DNA of 38,183 nucleotides from Nocardia exalbida NBRC 100660 (GCF_000308575.1 NZ_BAFZ01000027.1:1-38183); one strand, 5' to 3'; counted from the first letter of the stretch, positions 25,251-36,548 are shown. Notes: generated by a model from the sequence alone, not told the origin. Program-made: numbers and translations.

Positions 25251-25922
25251 GTGAGTACCGTCTACGACTGCGCGGATCCCGACTCGCGCGCCGCCGGACT
25301 GTCCGCAGCCACCAGCGCCCTGAAATCCGGACGGTTGGTCGTGCTGCCCACCGACACCCTGTACGGGCTGGCTGCCGACGCGTTCGATGCCACCGCGGTG
25401 AGTTCGCTGCTGGCGGCCAAGCGTCGCGGCAGGGACATGCCCGTGCCGGTGCTCGTCGGTTCCTGGCACACCATCGACGGCCTGGTCTTCTCGGTGCGCC
25501 CGCAGGCGCGCGAGCTGATCCGGGCGTTCTGGCCCGGCGGCCTGAGTCTCGTTGTGCAGCAGGCGCCTTCGCTCGCCTGGGATCTCGGTGACACCCGTGG
25601 GACGGTGATGCTGCGGATGCCGCTGCACCCGGTCGCGCTGGAGCTGTTGCGTGAGGTCGGCCCGCTGGCGGTGTCGAGTGCCAATGTGTCCGGGCAGCCC
25701 CCGGCGAAGACCGCGCCCGAAGCCCGTGACCAGCTCGGTGACCTGGTCGGCGTCTACCTCGACGGCGGCCCTGCCGAGCACGCCGTGGCCTCCACCATCG
25801 TCGATCTGACCGCCGATCAGCCGCGCATCCTGCGCGTGGGCGCGGTGCCGGTCGCCGACATCGCCGAGGTGCTCGGCATGTCGCCGGAAGCGCTCAGCGG
25901 CGCCGCACAGCAGCGCGGATGA
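25251..25922 (+). CDS. tsaC: L-threonylcarbamoyladenylate synthase (YrdC/Sua5)
   Basis: This enzyme makes threonylcarbamoyl-AMP from threonine, bicarbonate and ATP, the first step of the t6A37 modification of tRNAs reading ANN codons. It has 223 residues, YrdC domain only, without the C-terminal Sua5 domain. Motifs: LVVLPTDTLYGLAADAF, LLAAKRRGRDMPVPVLVGS, FWPGGLSLVV and GPLAVSSANVSGQPPA. GTG 25251 is chosen because MSTVYDCADP matches the start of the M. tuberculosis homologue; an ATG nine bases upstream is possible. The stop overlaps the wecA start (ATGA), as is common in actinobacteria. Confidence 0.93.
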   Translation: MSTVYDCADPDSRAAGLSAATSALKSGRLVVLPTDTLYGLAADAFDATAVSSLLAAKRRGRDMPVPVLVGSWHTIDGLVFSVRPQARELIRAFWPGGLSLVVQQAPSLAWDLGDTRGTVMLRMPLHPVALELLREVGPLAVSSANVSGQPPAKTAPEARDQLGDLVGVYLDGGPAEHAVASTIVDLTADQPRILRVGAVPVADIAEVLGMSPEALSGAAQQRG

Positions 25923-27076
25923 TGGGTTCGAGTGCCGTCGTCCCGCTTCGGGAGCTGCTCGTCGTGCTGCTCATCTCCGCGGTGGTGACGTTCCTGGCCA
26001 CCGGTGGGGTGCGGGTGCTGGCGATCGGCTTCGGCGCGGTCGCCGTGCCGAGGGACCGGGACGTGCACGTCAAGCCGATTCCGCGGATGGGCGGGGTCGG
26101 CATGTACATCGGTGTGGTCGCCGCGGTGCTGTTCGCCCACCAGCTGCCCGCGCTGCGCAGCGGCTTCGACTACAAACCCGACATCCCGATCGCCGTGCTG
26201 GTGGCCGCCACGGTCATCGTGCTGGTCGGCATCGTCGACGATCGCTGGGGGCTGGACGCGCTGACGAAGTTCGCCGGCCAGGTGACGGCGGCGGGTGTGA
26301 TGGCCGTCATGGGATTGGGCTGGTACGTCATCTACAACCCGTTCAGCAACACCACGGTGGTACTGGACGGCTTGCAGGGCGGGCTGGTCACGGTGGCGGT
26401 CACCGTCACCCTGGTCAACGCCATGAATTTCGTCGACGGCCTGGACGGCCTCGCGGCCGGTCTGGGTCTGATCGCGGCGCTGGCCGTCTTCGTGTTCTGC
26501 CTGGGACTGATGAACGAGCAGGGCGGCTCGGTGGACACCTACCCGCCGGCATTGCTGGCCGCCGCGCTCGCGGGTGGATGCCTCGGATTCCTGCCGCACA
26601 ATTTCCAGCCCGCGCGCATATTCATGGGCGACTCCGGCTCGATGCTGATCGGATTGATGCTGGCCGCGGTGTCGACCGGCGCGTCGGGGCGAATCCCGTT
26701 GCAGGGGTACGGCCCGCGCGACATCGTCGGTCTGCTTTCCCCGCTGTTGCTGGTCGGCGCGGTGATGTTCATTCCGGTGCTCGACCTGTTGCTCGCCATT
26801 GTGCGCCGGGTCCGCGCGGGCGTGAGTTTCTCGACGCCGGACAAAATGCACTTGCATCATCGCTTGCTGCAGATCGGCCATTCGCACCGCCGCGTGGTTC
26901 TGTTGATCTATTTGTGGGTCGGCGTGCTCGCCTTCGGTGCGGTCGGCACCTCGCTGATGGACCGCACGCTGGTGGTGTTGCTGATGGCGGGCGGGCTGGT
27001 ATTCGCCTTGGTGATCACCGCCATTCCGGGGCTGCGGCGTGGGGACCCGGCGGGTGACGGATCGGCGTCCGGGTAA
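25919..27076 (+). CDS. wecA: Undecaprenyl-phosphate GlcNAc-1-phosphate transferase
   Basis: This polytopic membrane enzyme of the MraY/WecA family transfers GlcNAc-1-phosphate to decaprenyl/undecaprenyl phosphate, in mycobacteria the first step of the arabinogalactan linker. It has 385 residues and about eleven membrane helices. Catalytic motifs: VGIVDDRWGLD, LVNAMNFVDGLDGLAAG with the nucleophile-side Asp pair, FMGDSGSM and the C-terminal DKMHLHHRLL, the His motif that separates WecA from MraY. ATG 25919 overlaps the tsaC stop by four bases. It is the homologue of Rv1302 by position and sequence. Confidence 0.95.
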   Translation: MMGSSAVVPLRELLVVLLISAVVTFLATGGVRVLAIGFGAVAVPRDRDVHVKPIPRMGGVGMYIGVVAAVLFAHQLPALRSGFDYKPDIPIAVLVAATVIVLVGIVDDRWGLDALTKFAGQVTAAGVMAVMGLGWYVIYNPFSNTTVVLDGLQGGLVTVAVTVTLVNAMNFVDGLDGLAAGLGLIAALAVFVFCLGLMNEQGGSVDTYPPALLAAALAGGCLGFLPHNFQPARIFMGDSGSMLIGLMLAAVSTGASGRIPLQGYGPRDIVGLLSPLLLVGAVMFIPVLDLLLAIVRRVRAGVSFSTPDKMHLHHRLLQIGHSHRRVVLLIYLWVGVLAFGAVGTSLMDRTLVVLLMAGGLVFALVITAIPGLRRGDPAGDGSASG

Positions 27077-27087
27077 AGTCGGCGGTT

Positions 27088-27543
27088 GTGAGCTTCACAC
27101 CCCGACCCGTGCCAGGCCCCGACGCGCCGCTGCGATCCGCGCTGCGCTACGGACTGATCGGCTTGGGCGTGCTGGTCGTCCTGGCCGTCGCGCTGGGCGC
27201 CGCCGTCGCGGGTGGCTCCGGAGTGTGGGGCGCCGTGCTCGGCGCCGCGATCGGTGGCGGCTTCATCCTCACCACCGCGGCCGTCGTGCTGTTCGGCGCG
27301 AAGCTGCCGCCGAGCACCGCAGGCCTGATCATGCTGGTCAGCTGGGCGGGCAAGGTCCTGGTGGCGCTGATCGTCGTCGCGATCCTCCAGCGGTTCCACT
27401 TCTACGATCGCGTCGTGCTGTTCCTCACGGTGGTCGGAGCCCTGGTCATCGTGCTCGGCGCGGAGACGTACGGCGTTGTCCGGCAGAAGGTTCCGTACGT
27501 GACGACGACCGACCCGGACACCGCGTCCGGTACCCGGGAGTAA
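27088..27543 (+). CDS. atpI: ATP synthase protein I-like membrane protein
   Basis: The 151-residue membrane protein is placed just before atpB, as the Rv1303 protein is in M. tuberculosis. It has four hydrophobic segments (LRYGLIGLGVLVVLAVALG, AVLGAAIGGGFILTTAAVVLFG, GLIMLVSWAGKVLVALIVV, VVLFLTVVGALVIVLG) and soluble ends. AtpI-type proteins are thought to help assemble the c-ring or supply Mg; the similarity is weak and mainly positional. GTG 27088 has no Shine-Dalgarno, and TAAAGT eight bases upstream could give a leaderless transcript. Confidence 0.75.
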   Translation: MSFTPRPVPGPDAPLRSALRYGLIGLGVLVVLAVALGAAVAGGSGVWGAVLGAAIGGGFILTTAAVVLFGAKLPPSTAGLIMLVSWAGKVLVALIVVAILQRFHFYDRVVLFLTVVGALVIVLGAETYGVVRQKVPYVTTTDPDTASGTRE

Positions 27544-27581
27544 CGAAAACACCCCACCCCCTACACGCTGTCGTAGATGAC

Positions 27582-27599
27582 TTGGTAAAGTGTTGGTAA
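27582..27599 (+). promoter_or_regulatory. Direct repeat and -10 candidate of the atp operon
   Basis: TTGGTAA occurs at 27582-27588 and again at 27593-27599, eleven bases apart, about one helix turn. The segment TAAAGT (27586-27591) fits the TAnnnT -10 pattern of actinobacterial sigma-A promoters, but no good -35 is seen. A second -10 candidate, TATGCT, lies near 27660. The repeats may bind a regulator. Confidence 0.4.
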
Positions 27600-27614
27600 G
27601 CAAGCGACCAAGTC

Positions 27615-27647
27615 GGGGATCTGCGAGGGGTCACCACCGAGATCCCC
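27615..27647 (+). other. Hairpin in the atpB leader
   Basis: GGGGATCT (27615-27622) pairs perfectly with AGATCCCC (27640-27647) across a 17-base loop. It lies just after the promoter candidate and has no T-run, so it is more likely an mRNA stabiliser or control element than a terminator. Confidence 0.45.
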
Positions 27648-27813
27648 TGCATGGGCCGCTATGCTTACTGCCGTGCCGGGCTCCGAGGGGTGTTCCGGTT
27701 CTGCATGTCGACGAATGTCGCCGACACACGTACAGACGCCTGGTGGAAATCAAACCACCGCCCAGCTGCTGACGAACTTCGAGCCGACCTGAGTCGACCC
27801 AAATTGATCGTCA

Positions 27814-28662
27814 ATGTCCGATCGAACCGCGGGAATGACCGTACCCGCGGCCCGAACACGGGAGAGAACGCTGAGCGTCACCACTCTGGCGGCCGAGTTC
27901 CACGCGCCGTCGCTTACCGACTTCTTCCCTCCAGCTGTGCTGTTCGAGGGAACGCCGTTCGAACTCGATCGATTGATGCTGATCCGCATTCTGATGACGG
28001 CCGTTCTCGTCGTCGTGATGGTGCTGGCATTCCGCTCGCCCCGGATCGTTCCGCGCGGCCTGCAGAATGTGGCCGAAATCGGCCTGGTCTTCGTCAAGGA
28101 GCAGATCTGTGACGAGGTCCTCGGCAAGGAGTCGGGACGGAAGTTCTTGCCCCTGATCGCGACGATCTTCTTCACGGTCCTCTTTCTGAACTTCTCGGGT
28201 GTCGTGCCGGGGTTGAACATCTCGTCGAATGCCCGAATCGGCATGCCGCTGGTGCTGGCCGTCATCGCGTACCTGACGTTCAACTACGTCGGTATCAAGA
28301 AGTACGGATTCCTCAACTACATGCGCAGCAGCATCGTCGTTCCGAACGTTCCCGTCGCACTGCACGTGCTGCTGATTCCGATCGAGTTCGTCTCGACCTT
28401 CATCCTGCGTCCGTTCACGCTGACCGTCCGACTCATGGCGAACATGCTGGCCGGCCACATCATGCTGGTCCTGTTCTTCAGCGCGACCTGGTTCTTCCTG
28501 TTCGACGCCACCTCGTGGATGAAGGTGTTCTCGCCGTTCTCGCTGCTCGCGGGACTCGGATTCACCCTCTTCGAGCTGTTGGTCATCTTCCTGCAGGCCT
28601 ATGTGTTTGCGCTGCTGACCGCCGTATACATCTCACTCGCACAGCATGCGGCCGACCACTGA
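27814..28662 (+). CDS. atpB: ATP synthase F0 subunit a
   Basis: This membrane subunit forms the proton half-channels beside the c-ring. It is 282 residues from ATG 27814. Membrane helices fill residues about 55-280; the essential stator arginine is in FTLTVRLMANMLAGH (Arg206 in this numbering). The first 20 residues look untranslated: neither ATG 27814 nor ATG 27835 has a proper ribosome site, while GGAGAG precedes a CTG at 27871, giving SVTTLAAEFHAPSL. The true start may thus be the CTG, making 263 residues, closer to the usual size. It is first of the eight atp subunit genes. Confidence 0.93.
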   Translation: MSDRTAGMTVPAARTRERTLSVTTLAAEFHAPSLTDFFPPAVLFEGTPFELDRLMLIRILMTAVLVVVMVLAFRSPRIVPRGLQNVAEIGLVFVKEQICDEVLGKESGRKFLPLIATIFFTVLFLNFSGVVPGLNISSNARIGMPLVLAVIAYLTFNYVGIKKYGFLNYMRSSIVVPNVPVALHVLLIPIEFVSTFILRPFTLTVRLMANMLAGHIMLVLFFSATWFFLFDATSWMKVFSPFSLLAGLGFTLFELLVIFLQAYVFALLTAVYISLAQHAADH

Positions 28663-28989
<327 letters not shown>

Positions 28990-28994
28990 TTCCG

Positions 28995-29555
28995 ATGTAC
29001 GAGTCAGTTTTGCTCGCGGCGGCGGAGGGAGAGGAAGTGAATCCTCTCCTCCCCGAAACGTACGACATCGTCTGGTCGATCGTCTGCGTCATCATCATCG
29101 GGTTCCTGTTCTACAAGTACGTGACCCCGCGCCTGATGAAGACGCTCGACGAGCGTTCCGAGAAGATCGAAGGCGGCATCGCTCGCGCGGAAGCCGCGCA
29201 GGAAGAAGCTCAGCTCACCCTGCAGCAGTACCAGCAGCAGCTGGCCGACGCCCGGCTCGAGGCCGCGCGCATCCGTGAGGACGCGCGTACCCAGGGCCAG
29301 GAGATCCTGGCCCAGATGCGCTCGGAGGCCCAGGCCGAGGCCGACCGCATCATCGCGGCGGGCCACACCCAGCTGGAAGCCCAGCGCCAGCAGATCCTGA
29401 CCGAACTGCGCCACGAAGTCGGCCGCACGGCCGTCGACCTGGCCGAGAAGATCATCGGGCAGTCGGTTTCGGACGAGGCCAAGCAAGCGGCCTCGATCGA
29501 CCGTTTCCTCGACGAGCTCGACCAGACGGACGCAGGCATCGGGGTCGGAAGGTAA
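28995..29555 (+). CDS. atpF: ATP synthase F0 subunit b
   Basis: The peripheral stalk subunit b has 186 residues. One membrane helix at about 28-48 ([19 protein letters not shown]) is followed by a long charged coiled coil ([22 protein letters not shown] onward) ending near residue 175. It anchors the F1 head through the delta subunit. The gene is a separate b gene of normal length; in M. tuberculosis a second b domain is fused to delta, which is not the case here. Confidence 0.97.
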   Translation: MYESVLLAAAEGEEVNPLLPETYDIVWSIVCVIIIGFLFYKYVTPRLMKTLDERSEKIEGGIARAEAAQEEAQLTLQQYQQQLADARLEAARIREDARTQGQEILAQMRSEAQAEADRIIAAGHTQLEAQRQQILTELRHEVGRTAVDLAEKIIGQSVSDEAKQAASIDRFLDELDQTDAGIGVGR

Positions 29556-29574
29556 CGACGCGAAAGTGAGAAGC

Positions 29575-30384
29575 ATGTACGCAGCGAGCCGCGAGGCCAG
29601 TGCCCGGTCTCGGGAGGCGCTTCGGGCCGCTCTGACCGGAAGCGACAGTGCCGCGGCCACGACGGGGTCGGAACTGTTCGCCGTTGTCGCCGTGCTGGAC
29701 GACCAGCGTTCGCTGCGTGTGGCGCTCGCGGACGTGTCGGTGCCGGGTTCCGCGCGTGCGGAACTCTGCGAGCGGGTCTTCGGCGGCAAGGTCAGCGCTG
29801 CCACGCTGGCAGTGCTGACCACCGCGGTGGCCGAGAACTGGTCGCGCACTTCTGATCTGGTGGACACCTTGGTGCTGCTCGGCCAGGAGGCGTTGCTGGA
29901 GTCGGCGGCCCAGCGGGGCCGGATCGAAGCGGTCGAGGACGAGCTGTTCCGGCTCGGCCGGATCATCAGCGACAACCCCGAGTTGGACCAAGCGCTGTCG
30001 GATCGGTCGCAGCCGGCTTCGGCCAAGCGCGAGCTGATCCAACGGCTGCTCGCCGGCAAGACGGAGCCCATCACCCTGACCCTGGCGGAGCAGGTGGTGA
30101 CCAGGCAGCGGTCGGGCATCAGCGCCGCCTTCGACGAGCTGTCCGACCTCGCGGCGGGGCGCCGCGATCAGATCGTCGCGCACGTGCGCGCCGCGATCGG
30201 GCTCAGCGAGCAGCAGCGCGACCGGCTGGCCGCCTCGCTGCGGCGCATCTACGGCAAGGCGACCACGGTGCACATCCAGGTCGACCCGAGTTTGCTGAGC
30301 GGAGTCGTGGTGCGCGTCGGTGACGACGTGATCGACGGCAGCGCCATCGGCCGACTGGAGAAGATGCGCAGGGCCCTGACCTAG
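29575..30384 (+). CDS. atpH: ATP synthase F1 subunit delta
   Basis: The delta (OSCP) subunit joins the b stalk to the top of F1. It has 269 residues from ATG 29575 (AGTGAGAAG upstream); a GTG nine bases earlier is possible. The fold ends in the typical C-terminal domain (TTVHIQVDPSLLSGVVVRVGDDVIDGSAIGRLEKM). It is longer than the E. coli protein (177) by an N-terminal extra helical part, but lacks the membrane and b-like coiled coil found in the 446-residue mycobacterial b-delta fusion. Confidence 0.95.
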   Translation: MYAASREASARSREALRAALTGSDSAAATTGSELFAVVAVLDDQRSLRVALADVSVPGSARAELCERVFGGKVSAATLAVLTTAVAENWSRTSDLVDTLVLLGQEALLESAAQRGRIEAVEDELFRLGRIISDNPELDQALSDRSQPASAKRELIQRLLAGKTEPITLTLAEQVVTRQRSGISAAFDELSDLAAGRRDQIVAHVRAAIGLSEQQRDRLAASLRRIYGKATTVHIQVDPSLLSGVVVRVGDDVIDGSAIGRLEKMRRALT

Positions 30385-30438
30385 CGCGCTTCCACCACCC
30401 CCGACATTCCAGACCCAGACAGCGAGAGCAGGAAGAAC

Positions 30439-32076
30439 ATGGCGGAGCTGACGATCTCCTCCGACGAGATCCGTAGCGCGATCGAGAGCTACACCCAGAG
30501 CTACACCCCCGAGACCTCCATCGAAGAAGTCGGTGTGGTCACCGACACCAGCGACGGCATCGCGCACGTCAGCGGCCTGCCCTCGGCAATGGCCAACGAG
30601 CTGCTCGAGTTCCCGGGCGGTGTGCTCGGCGTCGCGCTGAACCTCGAGGACCGTGAGATCGGTGCGGTCATCCTCGGCGAGTTCGCCGAGATCGAGGAGG
30701 GCCAGGAGGTCCGCCGGACCGGTGACGTGCTCTCGGTCCCGGTCGGCGACAAGTTCCTCGGCCGCGTGGTGAACCCGCTGGGCCAGCCGATCGACGGCCT
30801 CGGCGACATCGAGTCCGAGGAACAGCGCGTGCTCGAGCTGCAGGCCGCGACCGTGCTGGAGCGCCAGCCGGTCGAGGAGCCGCTGGCCACCGGCATCACC
30901 GCGATCGACGCGCTGACCGCCATCGGCCGCGGCCAGCGTCAGCTGATCATCGGCGACCGCAAGACCGGCAAGACCGCGGTCTGCATCGACGCGATCCTGA
31001 ACCAGAAGGCAAACTGGGAGACCGGCGACCCGACCAAGCAGGTGCGCTGCATCTACGTCGCCATCGGCCAGAAGGGCTCCACCATCGCGGGCGTGAAGGC
31101 CGCGCTGGAGCAGCACGGCGCGCTGGAGTACACCACCATCGTCGCCGCCCCGGCCTCCGACTCCGCCGGCTTCAAGTGGCTGGCCCCCTACACCGGTTCG
31201 GCCATCGGCCAGCACTGGATGTACCAGGGCAAGCACGTGCTCATCGTGTTCGACGACCTGACCAAGCAGGCCGAGGCCTACCGCGCCATCTCGCTGCTGC
31301 TGCGTCGCCCGCCGGGCCGCGAGGCCTACCCGGGTGACGTCTTCTACCTGCACTCCCGGCTGCTGGAGCGTTGCGCGAAGCTGTCCGACGAGCTGGGCGC
31401 GGGCTCGATGACCGGTCTGCCGATCATCGAGACCAAGGCCAACGACATCTCGGCGTTCATCCCCACCAACGTCATCTCGATCACCGACGGCCAGGTGTTC
31501 CTCGAGTCCGACCTGTTCAACAAGGGCGTCCGCCCGGCGATCAACGTCGGTACCTCGGTGTCCCGCGTCGGTGGCGCTGCCCAGACCAAGGGCATGAAGA
31601 AGGTGGCGGGCTCGCTGCGTCTGGAACTCGCGCAGTACCGCGAGCTGGAGGCGTTCTCCGCGTTCGCCTCCGACCTCGATGCGGCCTCGCTGGCGCAGCT
31701 CGAGCGCGGCGCCCGCTGGGTCGAGCTGCTCAAGCAGGACCAGTACTCGCCGGTGCCGGTCGAGGACCAGATCATCTCGATCTACCTGGTCGACCGCGGC
31801 TACTACGACTCGATTCCGGTCGGTGACATCCGCCGCTTCAGCGCCGAGTTGCTGGAGGAGCTGCACCGCAGCGCCGCCGACGCGTTCAAGGCCATCGAGG
31901 GCGGCAAGGTGCTCGACGGCGAGGCGGCCGAGCAGGTCGAGGCGGCCACCAAGAAGTTCCTGGGAACCTTCCTCACCTCCGACGGCACTCCCGTGGTGAA
32001 CGAGGCCGATGCGGGCCAGCTCGACCACGAAGAGGTCGAGTCGCTGTCGGTGACCCGCAAGCACGTCGAGAAGTAA
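30439..32076 (+). CDS. atpA: ATP synthase F1 subunit alpha
   Basis: The alpha subunit binds non-catalytic nucleotide in the alpha3beta3 head, 545 residues. Walker A is GDRKTGKT at 172-179; the [21 protein letters not shown] and [22 protein letters not shown] motifs are intact. The last 30 or so residues (after [16 protein letters not shown]) are an acidic/basic tail that corresponds in place to the mycobacterial alpha extension that limits ATP hydrolysis. ATG 30439 follows GAGAGCAGGAAG. A 132-base gap with a long hairpin separates it from atpG. Confidence 0.98.
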   Translation: MAELTISSDEIRSAIESYTQSYTPETSIEEVGVVTDTSDGIAHVSGLPSAMANELLEFPGGVLGVALNLEDREIGAVILGEFAEIEEGQEVRRTGDVLSVPVGDKFLGRVVNPLGQPIDGLGDIESEEQRVLELQAATVLERQPVEEPLATGITAIDALTAIGRGQRQLIIGDRKTGKTAVCIDAILNQKANWETGDPTKQVRCIYVAIGQKGSTIAGVKAALEQHGALEYTTIVAAPASDSAGFKWLAPYTGSAIGQHWMYQGKHVLIVFDDLTKQAEAYRAISLLLRRPPGREAYPGDVFYLHSRLLERCAKLSDELGAGSMTGLPIIETKANDISAFIPTNVISITDGQVFLESDLFNKGVRPAINVGTSVSRVGGAAQTKGMKKVAGSLRLELAQYRELEAFSAFASDLDAASLAQLERGARWVELLKQDQYSPVPVEDQIISIYLVDRGYYDSIPVGDIRRFSAELLEELHRSAADAFKAIEGGKVLDGEAAEQVEAATKKFLGTFLTSDGTPVVNEADAGQLDHEEVESLSVTRKHVEK

Positions 32077-32106
32077 CGCGAGCCGGCAAATGCGCTATTC
32101 GATCCG

Positions 32107-32169
32107 CGGCATACGCGACGGGCACGGAGGAGGAAGCGTGCGCGACCTCCTCGTGCTCGGCGTATGCCG
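32107..32169 (+). other. Long hairpin in the atpA-atpG gap
   Basis: CGGCATACGC (32107-32116) pairs perfectly with GCGTATGCCG (32160-32169). Inside it GCACGGAGGAGG (32122-32133) pairs with CCTCCTCGTGC (32146-32156) apart from one bulged base, and the 12-base loop is itself GC-rich. The total is about 21 base pairs in 63 bases. No T-run follows, so it is not a standard terminator. It may be an RNA processing or stabilising element, or a partial attenuator, that sets subunit ratios. Confidence 0.75.
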
Positions 32170-32208
32170 TCAATCCCACGCAGCGAATGAAGGGAGTGTG
32201 AACCGCTG

Positions 32209-34708
<2,500 letters not shown>

Positions 34709-34714
34709 TCACCG

Positions 34715-35092
34715 ATGGCGGAAATGTCAGTCGATCTCGTCGCGGTCGAACGATTGCTCTGGTCCGGCCAGGCGTCGTTCGTCAGCGCGCAGACCACCGA
34801 GGGCCAGATCGGCATCATGGCCGGCCACGAACCGTTGCTCGGCCAGCTGGTCGAGGGCGGCATCGTGACGATCGTGGACACCGACGGTCAGCGGGTCGTC
34901 GCCGCGGTGCACGGCGGCTTCTTCTCGGTGACCGCGAACTCGGTTCGGGTGCTGGCCGAGTCGGCGGAATTCGCCGACGAGGTGGACGTCGAGGAGGCCC
35001 GCCGGGTGCTGGCCGACTCCGACGCCAGCGAAGAGCAGCAGAAGGCGGCTCAGGCCCGGGTGCGCGCGGTCGAACAGACGGCGAACGCGTAG
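34715..35092 (+). CDS. atpC: ATP synthase F1 subunit epsilon
   Basis: The epsilon subunit (125 residues) links gamma to the c-ring and regulates hydrolysis. The N-terminal beta sandwich includes [23 protein letters not shown] and [31 protein letters not shown]; a short C-terminal helix pair follows ([29 protein letters not shown]). The C-terminal helices are shorter than in E. coli, as in mycobacteria. ATG 34715 is favoured; ATG 34724 is three codons later. It is the last gene of the operon. Confidence 0.97.
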   Translation: MAEMSVDLVAVERLLWSGQASFVSAQTTEGQIGIMAGHEPLLGQLVEGGIVTIVDTDGQRVVAAVHGGFFSVTANSVRVLAESAEFADEVDVEEARRVLADSDASEEQQKAAQARVRAVEQTANA

Positions 35093-35117
35093 TTACAACC
35101 TGTTTTCGAGCACGACT

Positions 35118-35160
35118 GCTGTCGGCGGTGAAGAGTCCCTTCACCGCCGACAGCGTCTTT
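35118..35160 (+). terminator. Terminator of the atp operon
   Basis: GCTGTCGGCGGTGAAG pairs perfectly over 16 base pairs with CTTCACCGCCGACAGC around AGTCC, and GTCTTT follows. It begins 25 bases after the atpC stop. Confidence 0.9.
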
Positions 35161-35190
35161 CAGGCGAGTCGGACACGGCCGGGCCATTTG

Positions 35191-35196
35191 TAAACT
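35191..35196 (+). promoter_or_regulatory. -10 candidate for the DUF2550 gene
   Basis: TAAACT fits the TAnnnT pattern and lies after the atp terminator. No clear -35 is present. Transcription from here would leave a leader of about 140 bases that includes the palindrome at 35297. Confidence 0.35.
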
Positions 35197-35296
35197 CGGT
35201 GTCGTGGTTGAATGACCGCACGCGGTGTGAACATCAGGCTCCCCGAGCGGCAGTCCACGTAACCACGAAGGGCCTGCGAACACCCGCCAATCGAAT

Positions 35297-35315
35297 GCCG
35301 TGTGGACCACACGGC
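35297..35315. promoter_or_regulatory. Perfect 19-base inverted repeat before the DUF2550 gene
   Basis: GCCGTGTGG and CCACACGGC flank a single A. It ends 25 bases before the proposed start. It could be an operator for a dimeric repressor or a structure near the ribosome site. No binding protein is identified. Confidence 0.5.
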
Positions 35316-35339
35316 GGCGTAGCGAAGGGACGAACAGCA

Positions 35340-35774
35340 TTGCAAACCGGGATGGTTCTCCTGATCATTCTGGTGCTCACGCTCGTGTTCCTCGCGCTTG
35401 CCTCGACTTACCGCCTCATCATGTTGCGGCGTGGCGGAACAGCCGCAATCCTGCGTGTCCTGCCCGCTCGCGGCGGTCAAGGATGGCGCCACGGATTGAT
35501 CCGCTACGACGAGGACCGTCTGGTCTTCTTCAAACTCACCAGCCTCAAGCTCGGCCCGGACTCCGCCATTCGGCGGCAGGGCATCGAGATCGGTGATCGC
35601 CGGGGTCCGCGCGGCGACGAGTACGACATCATGACCGAGGACATCGCCGTGATCGCGGTGTCGGACCGCTCGGGCGACTTCGAACTCGCCTTGGATCGCG
35701 ATTCCCTGACCGCCTTCCTGTCCTGGGTGGAATCCCGCCCGTCCGACCGCACGCGGCGGATGCCGGGTCTGTAG
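35340..35774 (+). CDS. DUF2550 single-pass membrane protein
   Basis: The product is the Rv1312-type protein that follows atpC in mycobacteria. It has one N-terminal membrane helix (VLLIILVLTLVFLALASTYRL) and a cytoplasmic domain of about 115 residues with GWRHGLIRYDEDRLVFFKL, RQGIEIGDRRGPRGDEYDIM and the end LTAFLSWVESRPSDRTRR, all conserved in DUF2550. The role is unknown. I prefer TTG 35340 because GAAGGGA lies about ten bases upstream and homologues have a few residues before the membrane helix; ATG 35352 lacks a ribosome site and would give 140 residues instead of 144. Confidence 0.85.
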   Translation: MQTGMVLLIILVLTLVFLALASTYRLIMLRRGGTAAILRVLPARGGQGWRHGLIRYDEDRLVFFKLTSLKLGPDSAIRRQGIEIGDRRGPRGDEYDIMTEDIAVIAVSDRSGDFELALDRDSLTAFLSWVESRPSDRTRRMPGL

Positions 35775-35824
35775 CCAACGGCTCTCGGCGGACCCGGTCC
35801 GGCCGCGCCCGCTAGGGTTGTGCT

Positions 35825-36406
35825 GTGAGCGTGCATTTGACCCGGATCTACACCCGGACCGGCGATGACGGGACCACGGGATTGAGCGACTTCTCCCGGG
35901 TCGCGAAGACCGACCCACGCTTGGTGGCCTACGCCGACTGCGATGAGACGAACGCCGCCATCGGCGTGGCGATCGCCCTCGGTGGGCCCGACGAGACGAT
36001 GCTCGCGGTACTGCGGCAGATACAGAACGATTTGTTCGACGCAGGCGCGGACCTCTCCACACCCGTCGTGGCGGAGCCGAAGTACCCGCCGCTGCGGGTC
36101 ACGCAGCCCTACATCGATCGGCTCGAAGCATGGTGCGACGAGTTCAACACCGCGCTGCCCGCGCTCGATTCGTTCATCCTGCCCGGCGGTACGCCGCTGG
36201 CTGCCCTGTTGCACACCGCCCGGACGGTCGCGCGCCGAGCGGAGCGCTCGGCGTGGGCGGCGATCGAGGCGCATCCGGAGGACACCGAGGTGCTGCCGGC
36301 CAAGTACCTCAATCGCCTCTCGGACCTGCTGTTCATCCTGAGCCGGGTGGCCAATCCCGGCGGCGATATCCTGTGGAAGCCCGGCGGGGAACCGTCGAGC
36401 GCCTGA
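35825..36406 (+). CDS. pduO: ATP:cob(I)alamin adenosyltransferase, PduO type
   Basis: This enzyme transfers the adenosyl group of ATP to cob(I)alamin to make coenzyme B12. It has 193 residues, a single PduO domain. The ATP loop is IYTRTGDDGTTGLSD at the N-terminus; FILPGGTPLAALLHTARTVARRAER and YLNRLSDLLFILSRVAN are the other signatures. GTG 35825 lies exactly six bases after TAGGGT, a fitting -10 box, so the transcript is probably leaderless. No B12 riboswitch is possible in the short 50-base gap. As I recall, the M. tuberculosis homologue (Rv1314c) is on the opposite strand relative to murA, so this gene may have been inverted or moved. Confidence 0.95.
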   Translation: MSVHLTRIYTRTGDDGTTGLSDFSRVAKTDPRLVAYADCDETNAAIGVAIALGGPDETMLAVLRQIQNDLFDAGADLSTPVVAEPKYPPLRVTQPYIDRLEAWCDEFNTALPALDSFILPGGTPLAALLHTARTVARRAERSAWAAIEAHPEDTEVLPAKYLNRLSDLLFILSRVANPGGDILWKPGGEPSSA

Positions 36407-36548
36407 TCGCGTAGGACCGCAGGCGAGTACCCGGGCGATCACGGGGTATTGCCGGCAAGGCGTCGGGACCACCCCGTCGACCACAGAACGCGCCCATCTC
36501 GCGGCACTCGCTCCAACGGCGAAAACGTCCGGAGGCGAGGGGAGTCGT

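Noticed and set aside
29452..32064. An 870-codon open frame on the minus strand across atpH and atpA
   Set aside because: It mirrors codons of proven ATP synthase genes, has skewed Asp/Arg/Val/Leu composition and no family match. It is a high-GC antisense artefact.
35775..35824. A cobalamin riboswitch before the adenosyltransferase gene
   Set aside because: Only 50 bases are available and a -10 box adjoins the start codon.
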